DNA of 64,000 bases from Massospora cicadina. Taxonomy: Eukaryota; Entomophthoromycota; Entomophthoromycetes; Entomophthorales; Entomophthoraceae. The translations under genes and the position numbers were made by a program. Position 1 is the stretch's first letter, and every line of letters starts with the position of its first letter. The notes under the pieces were generated by a model, which worked only from the letters and a program-made list of their open reading frames with translations, had not been told where the DNA came from and made no database searches. Positions 32,701-42,459 of this stretch are shown here, one piece after another. The stretch is taken from contig JAKSZP010014533.1 in the NCBI GenBank assembly GCA_022478985.1, positions 152,236-216,235 of the forward strand, in the 5' to 3' direction.

Positions 32701-35022
32701 TCTTTGGCCACTTTGTCAACTAAGAAAAAGCTTGCCTGGTTCAGGTGGAATGTGCATTAGGGCATTGGTGGAGATAGAGCATTCCACCTCTACTCCACCT
32801 GTTCTTTTCCCGCCTGCTCTTCATTGTTAACCTTAAAGGCCACATTAACCCCAGGTTTCTTATCAAGCCATCTGAAGCATTGGCTAGAATAATGTCCTTT
32901 TCAGCCACAATTATGACAGGTAATCGGGCCTGTTTTCTGATCATTTTCTAAACTTATAGGCCGATTGTTTTTTCCATGTTCATTTAAATTTGTATTTTTT
33001 GGGCCCAAAAATCAAAAATTTCGATTGCTCCTTGGCCATTTAGGGGCGTAAAAGCTACTTGCACACACTCTCAGATAATCTGTAAGTTCTAACGCTCCCC
33101 TGGGCTGACTAAAGGCTGGGATCATGACATGCTGCAAGTCTCGGTATGGCTTGATGGCATGCTGCATTGCAATCTTCACATCAAATTCATCTATGGCACC
33201 TGAACTGAGTAAGAACTGAGCCTCATGGAGAAATCTATCCGCAAAGTCTCAGATAGACTCATTCTGCTGAAATTCAATATTGTGTAAGTCTGTCTTCCTG
33301 GCTGATAGTTTATCAGGGCCTCCAAATTGTCTTATGACGGCCTTTTTTGCATCTGAATAGGACCAATCATCACCCAAATAGGGCATAACAATACCGACAC
33401 TATGTGAGTCCAGACAATTAATGAGAGCCGTAGACTTTGCATGATCTGATCCTCCTCGCATAGCCTTTTCAAACAATTTTATAAATGAATGGACATTTCC
33501 TTATTTTGTCAAATTTTGGAAAATTCAAGGGTTTGAAGTCATTGCACCCACATTTGGCCAGAGGAAATATGCTTCATCTAGAGTTCAAACTTTTGGGGGA
33601 ATCTTTGGTCAGAATTGAAAATCATTTTTGATGAGTGTCATCTGGAGTTGGGATTGAATAAAGTTATTTTTGGCATTGAGCTTACATCTGAAATGTCTTT
33701 TTTGTTATCCGTCTCAACTCTGGAGGATTCTGCTTTATGAAATCTCTCCAAACTGCTTGATTTGGACTTCTGAATTCAGCCCTTATATAAATTTCTTCAG
33801 TTGTCTTCTGCCTGAATACTTAGAGGTTTTACTGCTCTCCCCCCTTGAGGACTAGTCAAACAGTTTCAATTTCTTCTTTTAGGTCGTTGACTTCCTTTTT
33901 AAGGTCCTCACTTCTTTTCTGAAAGATAATTTGAGAAGCCAGAATATACTTCACATCTTCAGTCAGATTGGCAGCGCGGTCATTAGTTGCTGATAGCTGT
34001 GTTTGAAGATCTTGTTTTTCTTTAGTAAGTTCGACGTTCTTTGCTTGCACAGATGATATTGTTGACTGGAGTTTCATAAATTCTTCCTGAATTTGCTCAA
34101 ATTCTTCCTCGTTAATCAGCTCTACTGGCATGGCAGCCTGATCTTCAATGCTCTTTTGCAATATTCCCAACTCAGTTCATACATATTCATCGAGTTGAAC
34201 ATGCACTTTTCAATTCCAAGTGGCTTTTCTGAGCAGATGTGAAATTTTTGTTAAACGTTTGGTCCGAGATGACAAGAATTAGGAGTAATTCTCCAATTTA
34301 TGGCAGCATTTACTTATATTATTGACCCACCCACTTATCAGTCCATGTAAAGAGAGGACCTCAGCTGCAATTTTCGGAATTTTTCATTGAGCAGATCTTC
34401 CAAGGTGTTCACTCTTCTGTGAGCATTGTTCACCTGTTATGTATTATTTATGATAGCCTTTCTAACTTCATTAAAATTGGAATTCAGCTTATCCAGGAAG
34501 CCTAATTGGGATGATCACTCTTCCTCTTTTATTCTGTAAATTTCTGCAAGCTCTATATTCTGTCGAGCCAGAATCCTTTGGGTTTGTTTGATTGAGGGCT
34601 GTATAAAGCTAACCAAAAACCCGTTGGTTGCTTGTGTACAGTTGAGGCGTTTTCCAAGGTCGCCATGGTCGCCTCTTAGTACCACATATACATCTACATC
34701 CTGAAGGCCTGATCCTTCAAGTAGTAAAACAGCCCAAAAGATGGGTCCATTTTCGATGTACCAATTCTATACCCATGAAATAGGGTCTCCATCATCTCCT
34801 TCACACAATCAGGGGTAAACTCAATAGGGCCAGTTGTGTCCACATGCCCTCCTCCCGCCATGGTTAGATCCAAGGAGTATAAAGTGCTCTCCTCATTATT
34901 CTGGCGTGCAGTGTTGAAGTACTCAGTGATTCCTCTGTCACTGGTTTCCAAGTCATTTTTGTCATAACTTCTGGCAGATCCTGCCTGTTATTCAGATGAA
35001 TTATTCATATTAAAGTGTAACG
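32700..35022 (-). pseudogene. T6 gag with coiled coil and CCHC knuckle
   Basis: The N-terminal frame 34694-34951 (85 codons) has FTPDCVKEMMETLFHGYRIG. A strongly heptad-like segment (33856-34170: EEFEQIQEEFMKLQSTIS, later KKEVNDLKEEIETV) predicts a coiled coil. The capsid frame 33249-33476 has LDSHSVGIVMPYLGDDWSYS. The knuckle at 32877-32918 reads C-HN-C-G*KG-H-YSSQ-C: all four metal ligands are present, with a stop in one spacer position. The order is typical of gag. Broken by at least three frame changes. Confidence 0.75.
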
Positions 35023-35023
35023 T

Positions 35024-35041
35024 GGTTTTTTGTGAGCACCA
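35024..35041 (-). other. T6 primer-binding site
   Basis: On the minus strand TGGTGCTCACAAAAAACC follows the 5' LTR end. The first ten bases are the same as in T4, T5 and T9 although the rest of T6 is unrelated to them outside pol, so the same or a similar primer tRNA is implied. Confidence 0.65.
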
Positions 35042-35043
35042 AT

Positions 35044-36254
35044 TTTGAGTTTTTGAGGATTAGCTCGCTTATTAAATGTATTCCTGTTTCGCTAGTCAGG
35101 AAGAGTTTCAGCTGATAAATCCTCGAATATGCTATGTGCCTTATGGTATTTCCTAACCGTTTGGAAGCTCACAAAGCTCAACAACAATATCTGAATCTCT
35201 TGGTCTCTTCTAGGGTAATTTTCCCTCTCTAATCAAGAACTCTCCAGACACAGGTAATTATGACAAGCTCACCTGAATGCTTGTCTACACTCTTAATATG
35301 AAGATCAAATTAAGATAAGAAGACATAAGATGAGAATATGAAGATAAGGAAAGATGATGATTTTATTTTAGGGCCAGGAGCCAGTATTTTACATCTCTAG
35401 GACATCTCCTGGCCATAGTCATCTATTAGATGAGTTAATTAAAACCATTCCAATCCACTATGGATTATGGCAGTGGTTATTGAAATATCCCCAAGTTAAT
35501 TCAGCCCAAGAATTAACTTAATTTATAATTGTTTCATCCCAATTGAAGGCACTACTACTCTCATAATTGGGAAGATTTTAGGCATAATATTATCACCTCA
35601 GCGGTGTATATTTTCCTTTCATTCAGCCCAATTACGTTTTGTCATACAGCTGATGAAATAAAATAAGTGGCGGAAAAGAATATATAGAATTCAAATAATG
35701 ATGCACCCCTAATTGGGACATCAGCAGGCCTCTCAATAGTACTAGGTACTCCCTATTTGGGCCATCCATGTGCAAGTACTATCGTTTCATCATACAGCTG
35801 ACAAAATATAACAATTGCTAAAAAAGAATATATGAATAAAAATAATGATGCACCCTTAATTAGAACATTGGCAACCCTTTTGATAGTACTTGTTACTACT
35901 TAATCGGAAAGTCCATATGTAAGTACTATTGTGCCAATTACAGTGATTGACATACATAAAAATAACTATTCATTAATCATATATGCATTAAATTCATAAA
36001 TGCAATTAAGTTTGTGCCATAGATTTGCATGGTTCACCCAAGTGGTTCCCATAATTGGCCATAAAGTAATAATATCATAACTATTATTAGCTATGATAAT
36101 TGGGACAATATAAGTACAATTGAGGCAGTTTTGGGATGAATCTAGTTATGCAGATAAATCAGGAAGGATCAAAGGATCCATCAATGGGAACAATATATCA
36201 GCTTTGATGGTTTTCTCAAAGGGTTTATTTTTGAGTCAACCATTAAAATTAACA
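35044..36254 (-). repeat. T6 5' LTR (1211 bp)
   Basis: On the minus strand it starts TGTTAATTTTAATGGTTGAC at 36254 and ends at 35044 next to the primer site. It carries the same 148-bp tandem pair as the 3' LTR (about 35643 and 35791). It is followed by CCCTC (36255-36259), the second copy of the target duplication. Confidence 0.9.
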
Positions 36255-36259
36255 CCCTC

Positions 36260-37312
36260 AGTATGGCCTAGCATTATTATGAGCGCACATTAGGCAGTCA
36301 AACATGGTGTATTATGCAAGATATTGGAAATTGTTGCGCCCTCAGTATTATTGGGTGAGCATGAACTCTGATATGCTTAAGACAATTTCCTGCTGCCACC
36401 AGTGTCAAGTGGAAAAGACGTTATTCCAGAAAATCTTATGTTGGCTAGTGAAACCACATTTTGCTTGGCATAAAGTTTTTATTGATGTCATTAGGCACCT
36501 ACTGAAGGGAGCAAACTGGTCAAAATACATTCTGGTGGCGATCAATCACTTGACTAGGTGGGTTGAAGAATGGACATTACGATATTCGGGGGCAGTCACA
36601 GTTGCTAAGTTCATAATGGAATGCATAATATAGTGACATGGCTGCCCTCAGTTCATCCTCACTGATAATAGAACAAAATTCACCTCTCACGTCCTTCCAA
36701 AGCAGAATAAGCTGATGGCCATCATTGGGGCTTTGACGACCCCATATCACCCTGAGTCCAACGGGATGGTTAAGCAAGTTAAATGGGACTTTGTTGAATG
36801 TACTCCAGAAATTGGTAGCAGATTTACCTTCAGATTGGATTTCCTCCTTTCCACCTCCATCTTTGCCTACAAAATTAACTATTATTTCTGTCATGGGGAA
36901 GAGTCCATTCCAGTTACTATATGGATAACACCCTGATCTAACTGCACTACTCTATGCTTGCGTGGAATATATCAGCAGAAAGGATCCAATACATTACTTG
37001 ACTAAACTAGCGAACACTTTAATCAAACTTTAAATCAAAACATACTCCTTCAGCTTGGCCAAAAATATAAAGAATCAGGCCATTGATCAGGTAAAGAGTA
37101 GCGGACTAGCTCAGTTTAAAGGTGGAGAGAAGATTATATAGTCATGGCCAGCATGGATTTTGTCACAAGCTAAGTTGTCCAGCATCTCGATTAGTCTGTT
37201 TGAAATGGACAAAAAAACAGGTATCAACGCCTATACTATCAAGGACTCTGCAAGTGGTCAGATCATTATATGAGTGCATATGAAATTCCTCCAGGCATAT
37301 AAGCAATAGGAG
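36260..37312 (+). pseudogene. T3 integrase and polypurine tract
   Basis: Continues T3 after T6 (ACCCTCAGTATGGCCTAGCA joins the sequence left at 27134). Frame 36304-36633 has SCCHQCQVEKTLFQK (zinc-binding cysteines), HKVFIDVIRHL (first Asp) and ILVAINHLTRWVEEW. LTDNRTKFTSH and ESNGMVKQVKW follow, so the Glu is Lys. The tail INAYTIKDSASGQII and VHMKFLQAYKQ ends at about 37310, and the purine tract AAGTGGGGGGTAA abuts the 3' LTR. Stops present throughout. Confidence 0.8.
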
Positions 37313-37340
37313 ACTTATCTTCCAGTCAAGTGGGGGGTAA

Positions 37341-37928
37341 TGTTGAGACTTTGATATGACTGGATGATAAGCCCAAGATAGCTTCAGCAGATTGGCTACA
37401 ATCTGTCAATTAGGATTAATAAGTACAAATAATTGAGCACCTTTAAATAAGGCGATACTGAGCCCAGAAAGGATAGCTATTGGATCTCCTCAAAAATAAG
37501 GCAAATAGTCAATGGTAATTAAGGATAAATTAGTTCATCGCCTCAAACTAAGGTGATAGTGAATCTAAGAATAATAGACCCTGCTGGGACCTCACAGTTA
37601 TGAGGATGAACCAATGAGGGTACAGGTTTAAAGAATAGCTTAAGCAAAAGGATCATTATTGACCAAAATTTTTGATATATAAGCGAGATGAGAAGATTGA
37701 AAGGAGAGGATTGTTGGTTAGAAGAGTGGAGAAGAACAAGTATGCTATTAAATATTAAATAAATAGAAGTGGTTTGTTAAGCTATTGATTTTATAACTAT
37801 TAAAATAATTTATGTTTGTTTCAAGTACTGGCAATCTCCATATCATCTGTCCATTGCATAGTGGGATTAAACCTGTGTAACCCTATGGCGGATCTCAACT
37901 ATATTTCCAAAATTATTATTTTTTTACA
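37341..37928 (+). repeat. T3 3' LTR (588 bp)
   Basis: Starts TGTTGAGACTTTGATATGAC after the purine tract and ends TTTTTTTACA. It aligns with 8501-9103 over its length but with many differences. It has ATCGCCTC...AAGGTGAT dyads at about 37441 and 37538. Confidence 0.75.
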
Positions 37929-37954
37929 ATGGTACTTAATCTATTAGTAGGTTC

Positions 37955-38824
37955 TGTTGAATTTTGGTCTATTAAGGATGGCTGGTTCTTCTTATGTGGT
38001 AAGGTGGAGTTTCAAATGTCTATTGTATGAAGACAACAGACCAGATGGTGACTATAGTTTAGATATAACTCCTTAGTAATCACACTTGAGGCTTTATTCT
38101 TCTGTCATTAATTAGATGATGGCATGCTGCCCTGATCTTCCTGATCCCAAGTAAATCCTCGACTTAATACAATGTAAAGTATTAAAAAAAGCTTATTAAT
38201 TTAAACTATAGAACTGTAGTAATTGATTGTTGATATTTGATTAGTATTAACTTGGGATAATTTATAAGGTTTATTGCTCACCACATCTTACCCATGATGC
38301 CTCAAATTCAATGGCACTTGGTCAGAGAAAGTAACGAGTTCATTTGAGGGTCTACAATCCATTCAGCTTGAGACATCCCAAATGTATCAGAGTTGGTCTC
38401 AAACTTGGAAATATACTCAAGACAGCATTTCTAACATGTCTACAAATAGCTGAACCGATACTCATCTCAAGCAATTGGCAGCACATACCAAGGAGATATG
38501 TACCACTAATTAGTAATTAATTTGATCAAAAACTCAATCAACATTAAGAACTAATTTCGACATAGACCAACAAAGCCCACATGCCTGGGTCATTTAGTCA
38601 GCTATTATTTTAGGTCTGACTAAATCAACAAAGCCCCATGCCCGTGTTATCATATTTAAATATTAAGTGGAATCTCTAGGCCACAAATGTTAAGCTGTAC
38701 ATATGCTTAAAATATTCCTGATCTATATCACTGATAGCGATATGATTCATAATAAATTAAGCTCATTTATATTATTATGTCCCAAATGAATATCTGACAA
38801 TTAGATTCAGTCAACATCTCAACA
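37955..38824 (-). repeat. S2: solo LTR of the T1 family with GGTTC duplication
   Basis: On the minus strand it starts TGTTGAGATGTTGACTG and ends AAAATTCAACA, aligning with the T1 LTR (1490-2359) including the end block CACCAT...AATAGAC and a conserved AATTAGTGG-type centre. Both are 870 bp. GGTTC lies on both sides (37950-37954 and 38825-38829). Removing the LTR restores ATTAGTAGGTTCAGTGGTC, a word that recurs at about 38958. So it is a solo LTR inside the post-integrase repeats of T7, not the LTR of T7. Confidence 0.85.
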
Positions 38825-38990
38825 GGTTCAGTGGTCAATCTTTTCTTTTCCCCTACTCTGGTTCAACGGTTCTCTTTTTAAACTTAAAAAGTTGTCATGG
38901 TTCAGAGGTCTATTTCTTAAAACTTAACCTACATACCAGAACTTTTCCTATTGTTAGTAGGTTCAGTGGTCCCATTGAAACATTGCTACT
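38825..38990 (-). repeat. Post-integrase repeats of T7
   Basis: GGTTCAGTGGTC-like words occur at 38825, 38919 (GGTTCAGAGGTC) and 38964, with one more degenerate copy at 38885 (GGTTCAACGGTT). On the minus strand they read GACCxCTGAACC, as in T2 (3690-3905). Confidence 0.55.
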
Positions 38991-38999
38991 TATTCTCCT

Positions 39000-40060
39000 A
39001 GATCCAATACTTTAGATAATTATTATATGACCAGTTCCCTATATGATCATCAGTGATGTTCTTTATCATATAGGCATCAGTCACCAACTTTGCAATAATC
39101 TTGAATGGAACCAAAAACAAAGCGTCTAGCTTATTTCTTCTTCCAAAACCATGGAAATTGCAATAGGATACCCTGTCCCTACATGGTACTCTTGTAGAGC
39201 TGGTCAGTTCTTTTCATCCTTCATCTTTGCTTTACTGTTTCTTTAATGTGGTATCAAACACATGTGATTGCAGTTCAATCATAGTCTTCACCAATTGGGT
39301 AATGTATTGCTCTGCACTCATCCCTGAAGCTGGTTCTATGGTGTACAAAATTGGCGGTAGTGATGCTCTTTATTCATATAAGAGCTTAAACAGTGTTTTC
39401 CCTGTTAGTGTATGATAAATGATACTATATATGAAGGTAACTGTACTTAAATACAATCCCCAGGTGAAAGTTCTCTCGATACTAAACTTCTTAGCATTAA
39501 AGCTATAGTTCTGCTGAATTTTATACCATCTCATAAATTTTTAGCTGATAGAGAATGGACACCAGCTCTCAGATTACCATCAGTTCATTTAGCCTTGGAT
39601 CACATAAGATATAAAATTTAAACATTTGTTGCTTAATAAAACTTGCAGCCATTAATGCAGTAACCAATTTGCCCACAATGTATCCCACCGTGATTGTAGC
39701 ATCCAATTTAATCAAGGCTTTTGTCTCAAACCATCTAGTCATATGGTCTATCACCGCTATGATGTACTTTACTCACCCAATACTGACACTCAGGTGTCCC
39801 ATCATGTCTATTGACACCATGTACTAAGCAAACCCAGGGCGTACTATCCAGTTTCTGTCACATTTTGTGAGGCATGTGGAGTTATAATTCCACGCAACGG
39901 CCATATAATACATGACATCATAGTTGATTGGTTTCCAGTAGTACTGGCATATCTGATCATGGCTTTTATTATGCCACCATAGCCAACGACCTTGTGTGCG
40001 GCTTGTATGATTTATACTCATACAATGGTTTATAAAAAACATTTTTTATTAATAGTTTGT
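39000..40060 (-). pseudogene. T7 integrase
   Basis: Minus strand. Frame 39824-40042 has HNKSHDQICQYYWKPINYDVM, matching MTCHICQCYYWDSINYDV in T2 (zinc-binding end), and RPGFA at its end. Next come the first-Asp region VSIDMMGHLS (about 39790-39820) and IAVIDHMTRWFETKAL (frame 39569-39754). The rest of the core is scrambled before a tail region ending at about 39050. Many stops; no usable D-D-E set. Confidence 0.65.
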
Positions 40061-40099
40061 TTATCTTTCCATTATTAATTTCAGTGCTTTACTTAACTT

Positions 40100-41480
40100 T
40101 CTTAAGAAAAAAATATTTCTCAGGGCTCATTTACAATATGACCCTCAATCACCCTTTGGAATAACTCATCTACTTGATGATAGATAACTTGAATGGTAGA
40201 CAACCTTGACAATACATCAGGATTTTGATGTTCTGCTCCTAATAGATTTGTTATTTTAAAATAATAGGCTTGAAGTTTTTTAAAGCCCATCAGGGCAGAA
40301 CCTCTGGTTACTTAAGGTTGTGTAACCATCGCAGAGATGAGTGGTTGGTCACAACTTTGAAATGTGTCCCATGAATTATACTCAAAATTGATGGAATGCA
40401 TAAATCACAGTGAGGCACTCGCGTTTTGTCACAATGTAGGTCCTTTCAGCTTGCGTTAGTGTTCTACTCACTTATGCTAATGGATGCTTTTCCCCGTTGT
40501 CATCCATTTGACTTAAAATGATACAATTTTACATTAATGAGGCATGAGTATATATGATGAATTCTTAATTGAAACTTAGTTCTTTCAGCACAGGACTAGT
40601 TACTAGATTTTTCCTTAGCTCATCAAAAACTCTTAGGCCTCTTCATTCCTCACAATAAATTTTTCAGATCCTTCAAAAGGTGGATAATGGTTCAACAATT
40701 CTGATGAGATTCTTGGTATATTGGTGATGTTATTTGACCATACCAAGAAATACTTTTATATCCCAAATACTATAGGGGATTGACATCCACTTAATGGCCT
40801 CTATTTTCAGCAGTTGTAGTTGTAATCCACCAGAATTTATTTCAATTCCCAAATATTTAAGCTCTTTCAAAAGAAATAAAATTTCCTCCTCTTGACTTTC
40901 AGATTTGCTGCTGTTAGGCGCTTGAACACTTCCTCTAAGTGCTTCAGGTGACTGGTAAACGTCCTGCTGGATACATTGGTATCATCCAAGTATAGCAAAC
41001 TCATAACAACTTTATAAACTAATTATTGAATCCATTGCATTAAGAATGACACTGGCATATTGTACAATCCTTAAGGTATTCTTGTCAGCTGATACAATCC
41101 TTATGCAGTAATATCATACATTTCTTTAATCTTCCTTTGTCAAATTGATTTTCTAATATCATATAATCAAGTCTATCGCCAAAGAATACTTGGCTTCTCC
41201 TAGGTAATTGGGTGCTCATCAATAAACAGCAGTTGATATATCCCTTTTTTATAGATTTAATGTAATTGGCGGTAATCAATAACCATGTGATTTGATCCAT
41301 CCTTTTTCTTTACATTTAGGATCGGATTCAGCCATGGACTTGACAGTGGAATGAGGAGCCCATGTGCAACCAGATTGCTGATTTCTTCACTGACCACTGC
41401 TTCAGCATCCCTAGACCATGGACTGTTTGCATTCTTATAAGCGGATAAACCACTGTATTGACCTTATGGATCAAATTTTT
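40100..41480 (-). pseudogene. T7 reverse transcriptase (YLDD intact) and RNase H
   Basis: Minus strand. RT blocks: KKDGSNHMVIDYRQ (about 41260-41310), AKYSLAIDLIIW-like (41160-41200) and SLLYLDDTNVSSRTF. The polymerase box YLDD at 40981-40992 is the only unaltered one in the window. LEEVFKRLTAANLKVKR and FKELKYLGIEINSG-like sequence follow, then RNase H with LSQMDDNGEKHPLA (about 40480-40510), VTNHSSLRWLHNL and ILDVLSRLSTIQV (about 40190-40230). Frameshifts are frequent despite the intact box. Confidence 0.7.
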
Positions 41481-41599
41481 AGTGCAAATGAAGCCATGGT
41501 CATTATGGGTTTATATAACTTGTTATTTAAAAAACCAATGGAGCACATTTTCTTGTTTTCACTATGATAAGACAGCTAGTTTCTCATGATTAACCAGAA

Positions 41600-42450
41600 C
41601 TTTGATGCTTTCACCAGCATTTGCTGGTAATATATCTCAGTTAATGTTCCAAAGTTATGGAATTCAAAGACTTCCCACCATTGGGTTTAATTTCATCCTC
41701 GACAACTTGGTTATTTTCAATTTTAATCATTTTTCCCAAATTTTCCAGTAGCACTCTTATTTTGCCTTGGGCTGGAATAACAAACCCTCGCAATACCCAT
41801 GGCTCTATAATCAATCTTTTTCCATGAGCTAATAGACTTCTTCATTTAACTATTCTGGGATTTCTAGCGTTAAACCTGCGTTGGCTATTATTTTGCATTC
41901 TTGGCGGAATGATAAACATTGTTTTTGTCTGCAATAATTACCCACGGTTTTAAGTAACTCCTTTTGGCATTTCCTTCCATTTTCTTCCAACTAATTGGTA
42001 CTGAATGGAAATGATAACATCATTGTAAATTTCATCTACAAAACTTTTCTTTTTTTCAGAGGTGTTTCTCCATTCTGCTGATTTACCAAGGGCAAGGTTT
42101 GGCACAAATTTTCAGGGTATTCTCCTCAAAATCATATTTCACACCTCTGCGCTCTTAGTGATTCCGTCCTGATGAGTATGTCATAATTTTGATCAGCCAA
42201 CACTATGGTAGGAGCTGATACCACTAGAGATCTGAACCCACGTTAGCACGATGTAGGCACCATAAGATATTGTGATATCTGATCTGACTCTTTAATATTC
42301 TTTCCAATGCTCTAAATCTGGCGTTATACTCATCTGCTTCACCAATTTTGGTCAAAAAAATATTAAAGGACACTCCTGTATCTAGTTTCGCCCGCCATCA
42401 CTTGGTTGCTTATAAAATCCAGAAAACTCACACTCCAGATTTTTAATAAA
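41600..42450 (-). pseudogene. T7 protease region
   Basis: Minus strand. The active-site segment reads LDTGVSFNIFLTKIGEADEY, with D-T-G-V at 42371-42382 (Ala to Val). SYGAYIVLTWVQISSGISSYH-like sequence and a NYDILIRTE match (about 42160-42190) follow. The linker to RT is fragmentary. No long open frame. Confidence 0.55.
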
Positions 42451-42459
42451 GTGTTTACT

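Larger units (their letters stand above)
27135..36254 (-). mobile_element. T6: 9.1-kb Ty3/gypsy element nested in T3
   Basis: Minus-strand element with 1.2-kb LTRs (27135-28342 and 35044-36254), exact CCCTC duplication, primer site, a gag with predicted coiled coil, CCHC knuckle, protease, RT, RNase H, integrase, AT tract and a short ORFx-like segment before the polypurine tract. It differs in LTR, gag N-terminus and size from T3, T4, T5 and T9, so it is another family. The two LTRs differ at only about 50 positions by eye out of 1.2 kb, so it is among the more recent insertions. Confidence 0.92.
8501..37928 (+). mobile_element. T3: outer Ty3/gypsy element carrying four nested insertions
   Basis: Its pieces are a 5' LTR (8501-9103), primer site (9105), gag fragments (9123-9165, 16714-16822, 17543-18440), protease (to 19656), RT/RNase H (25588-27134), integrase (36255-37310), polypurine tract and 3' LTR (37341-37928). 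Removing T4, S1, T5 and T6 leaves about 6.1 kb, close to intact-size T9 (6.5 kb). At each junction the reading resumes at the homologous point of T9. The two LTRs differ strongly, so T3 is old. The flanks (ATACC left, ATGGT right) give no convincing duplication. Confidence 0.85.
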
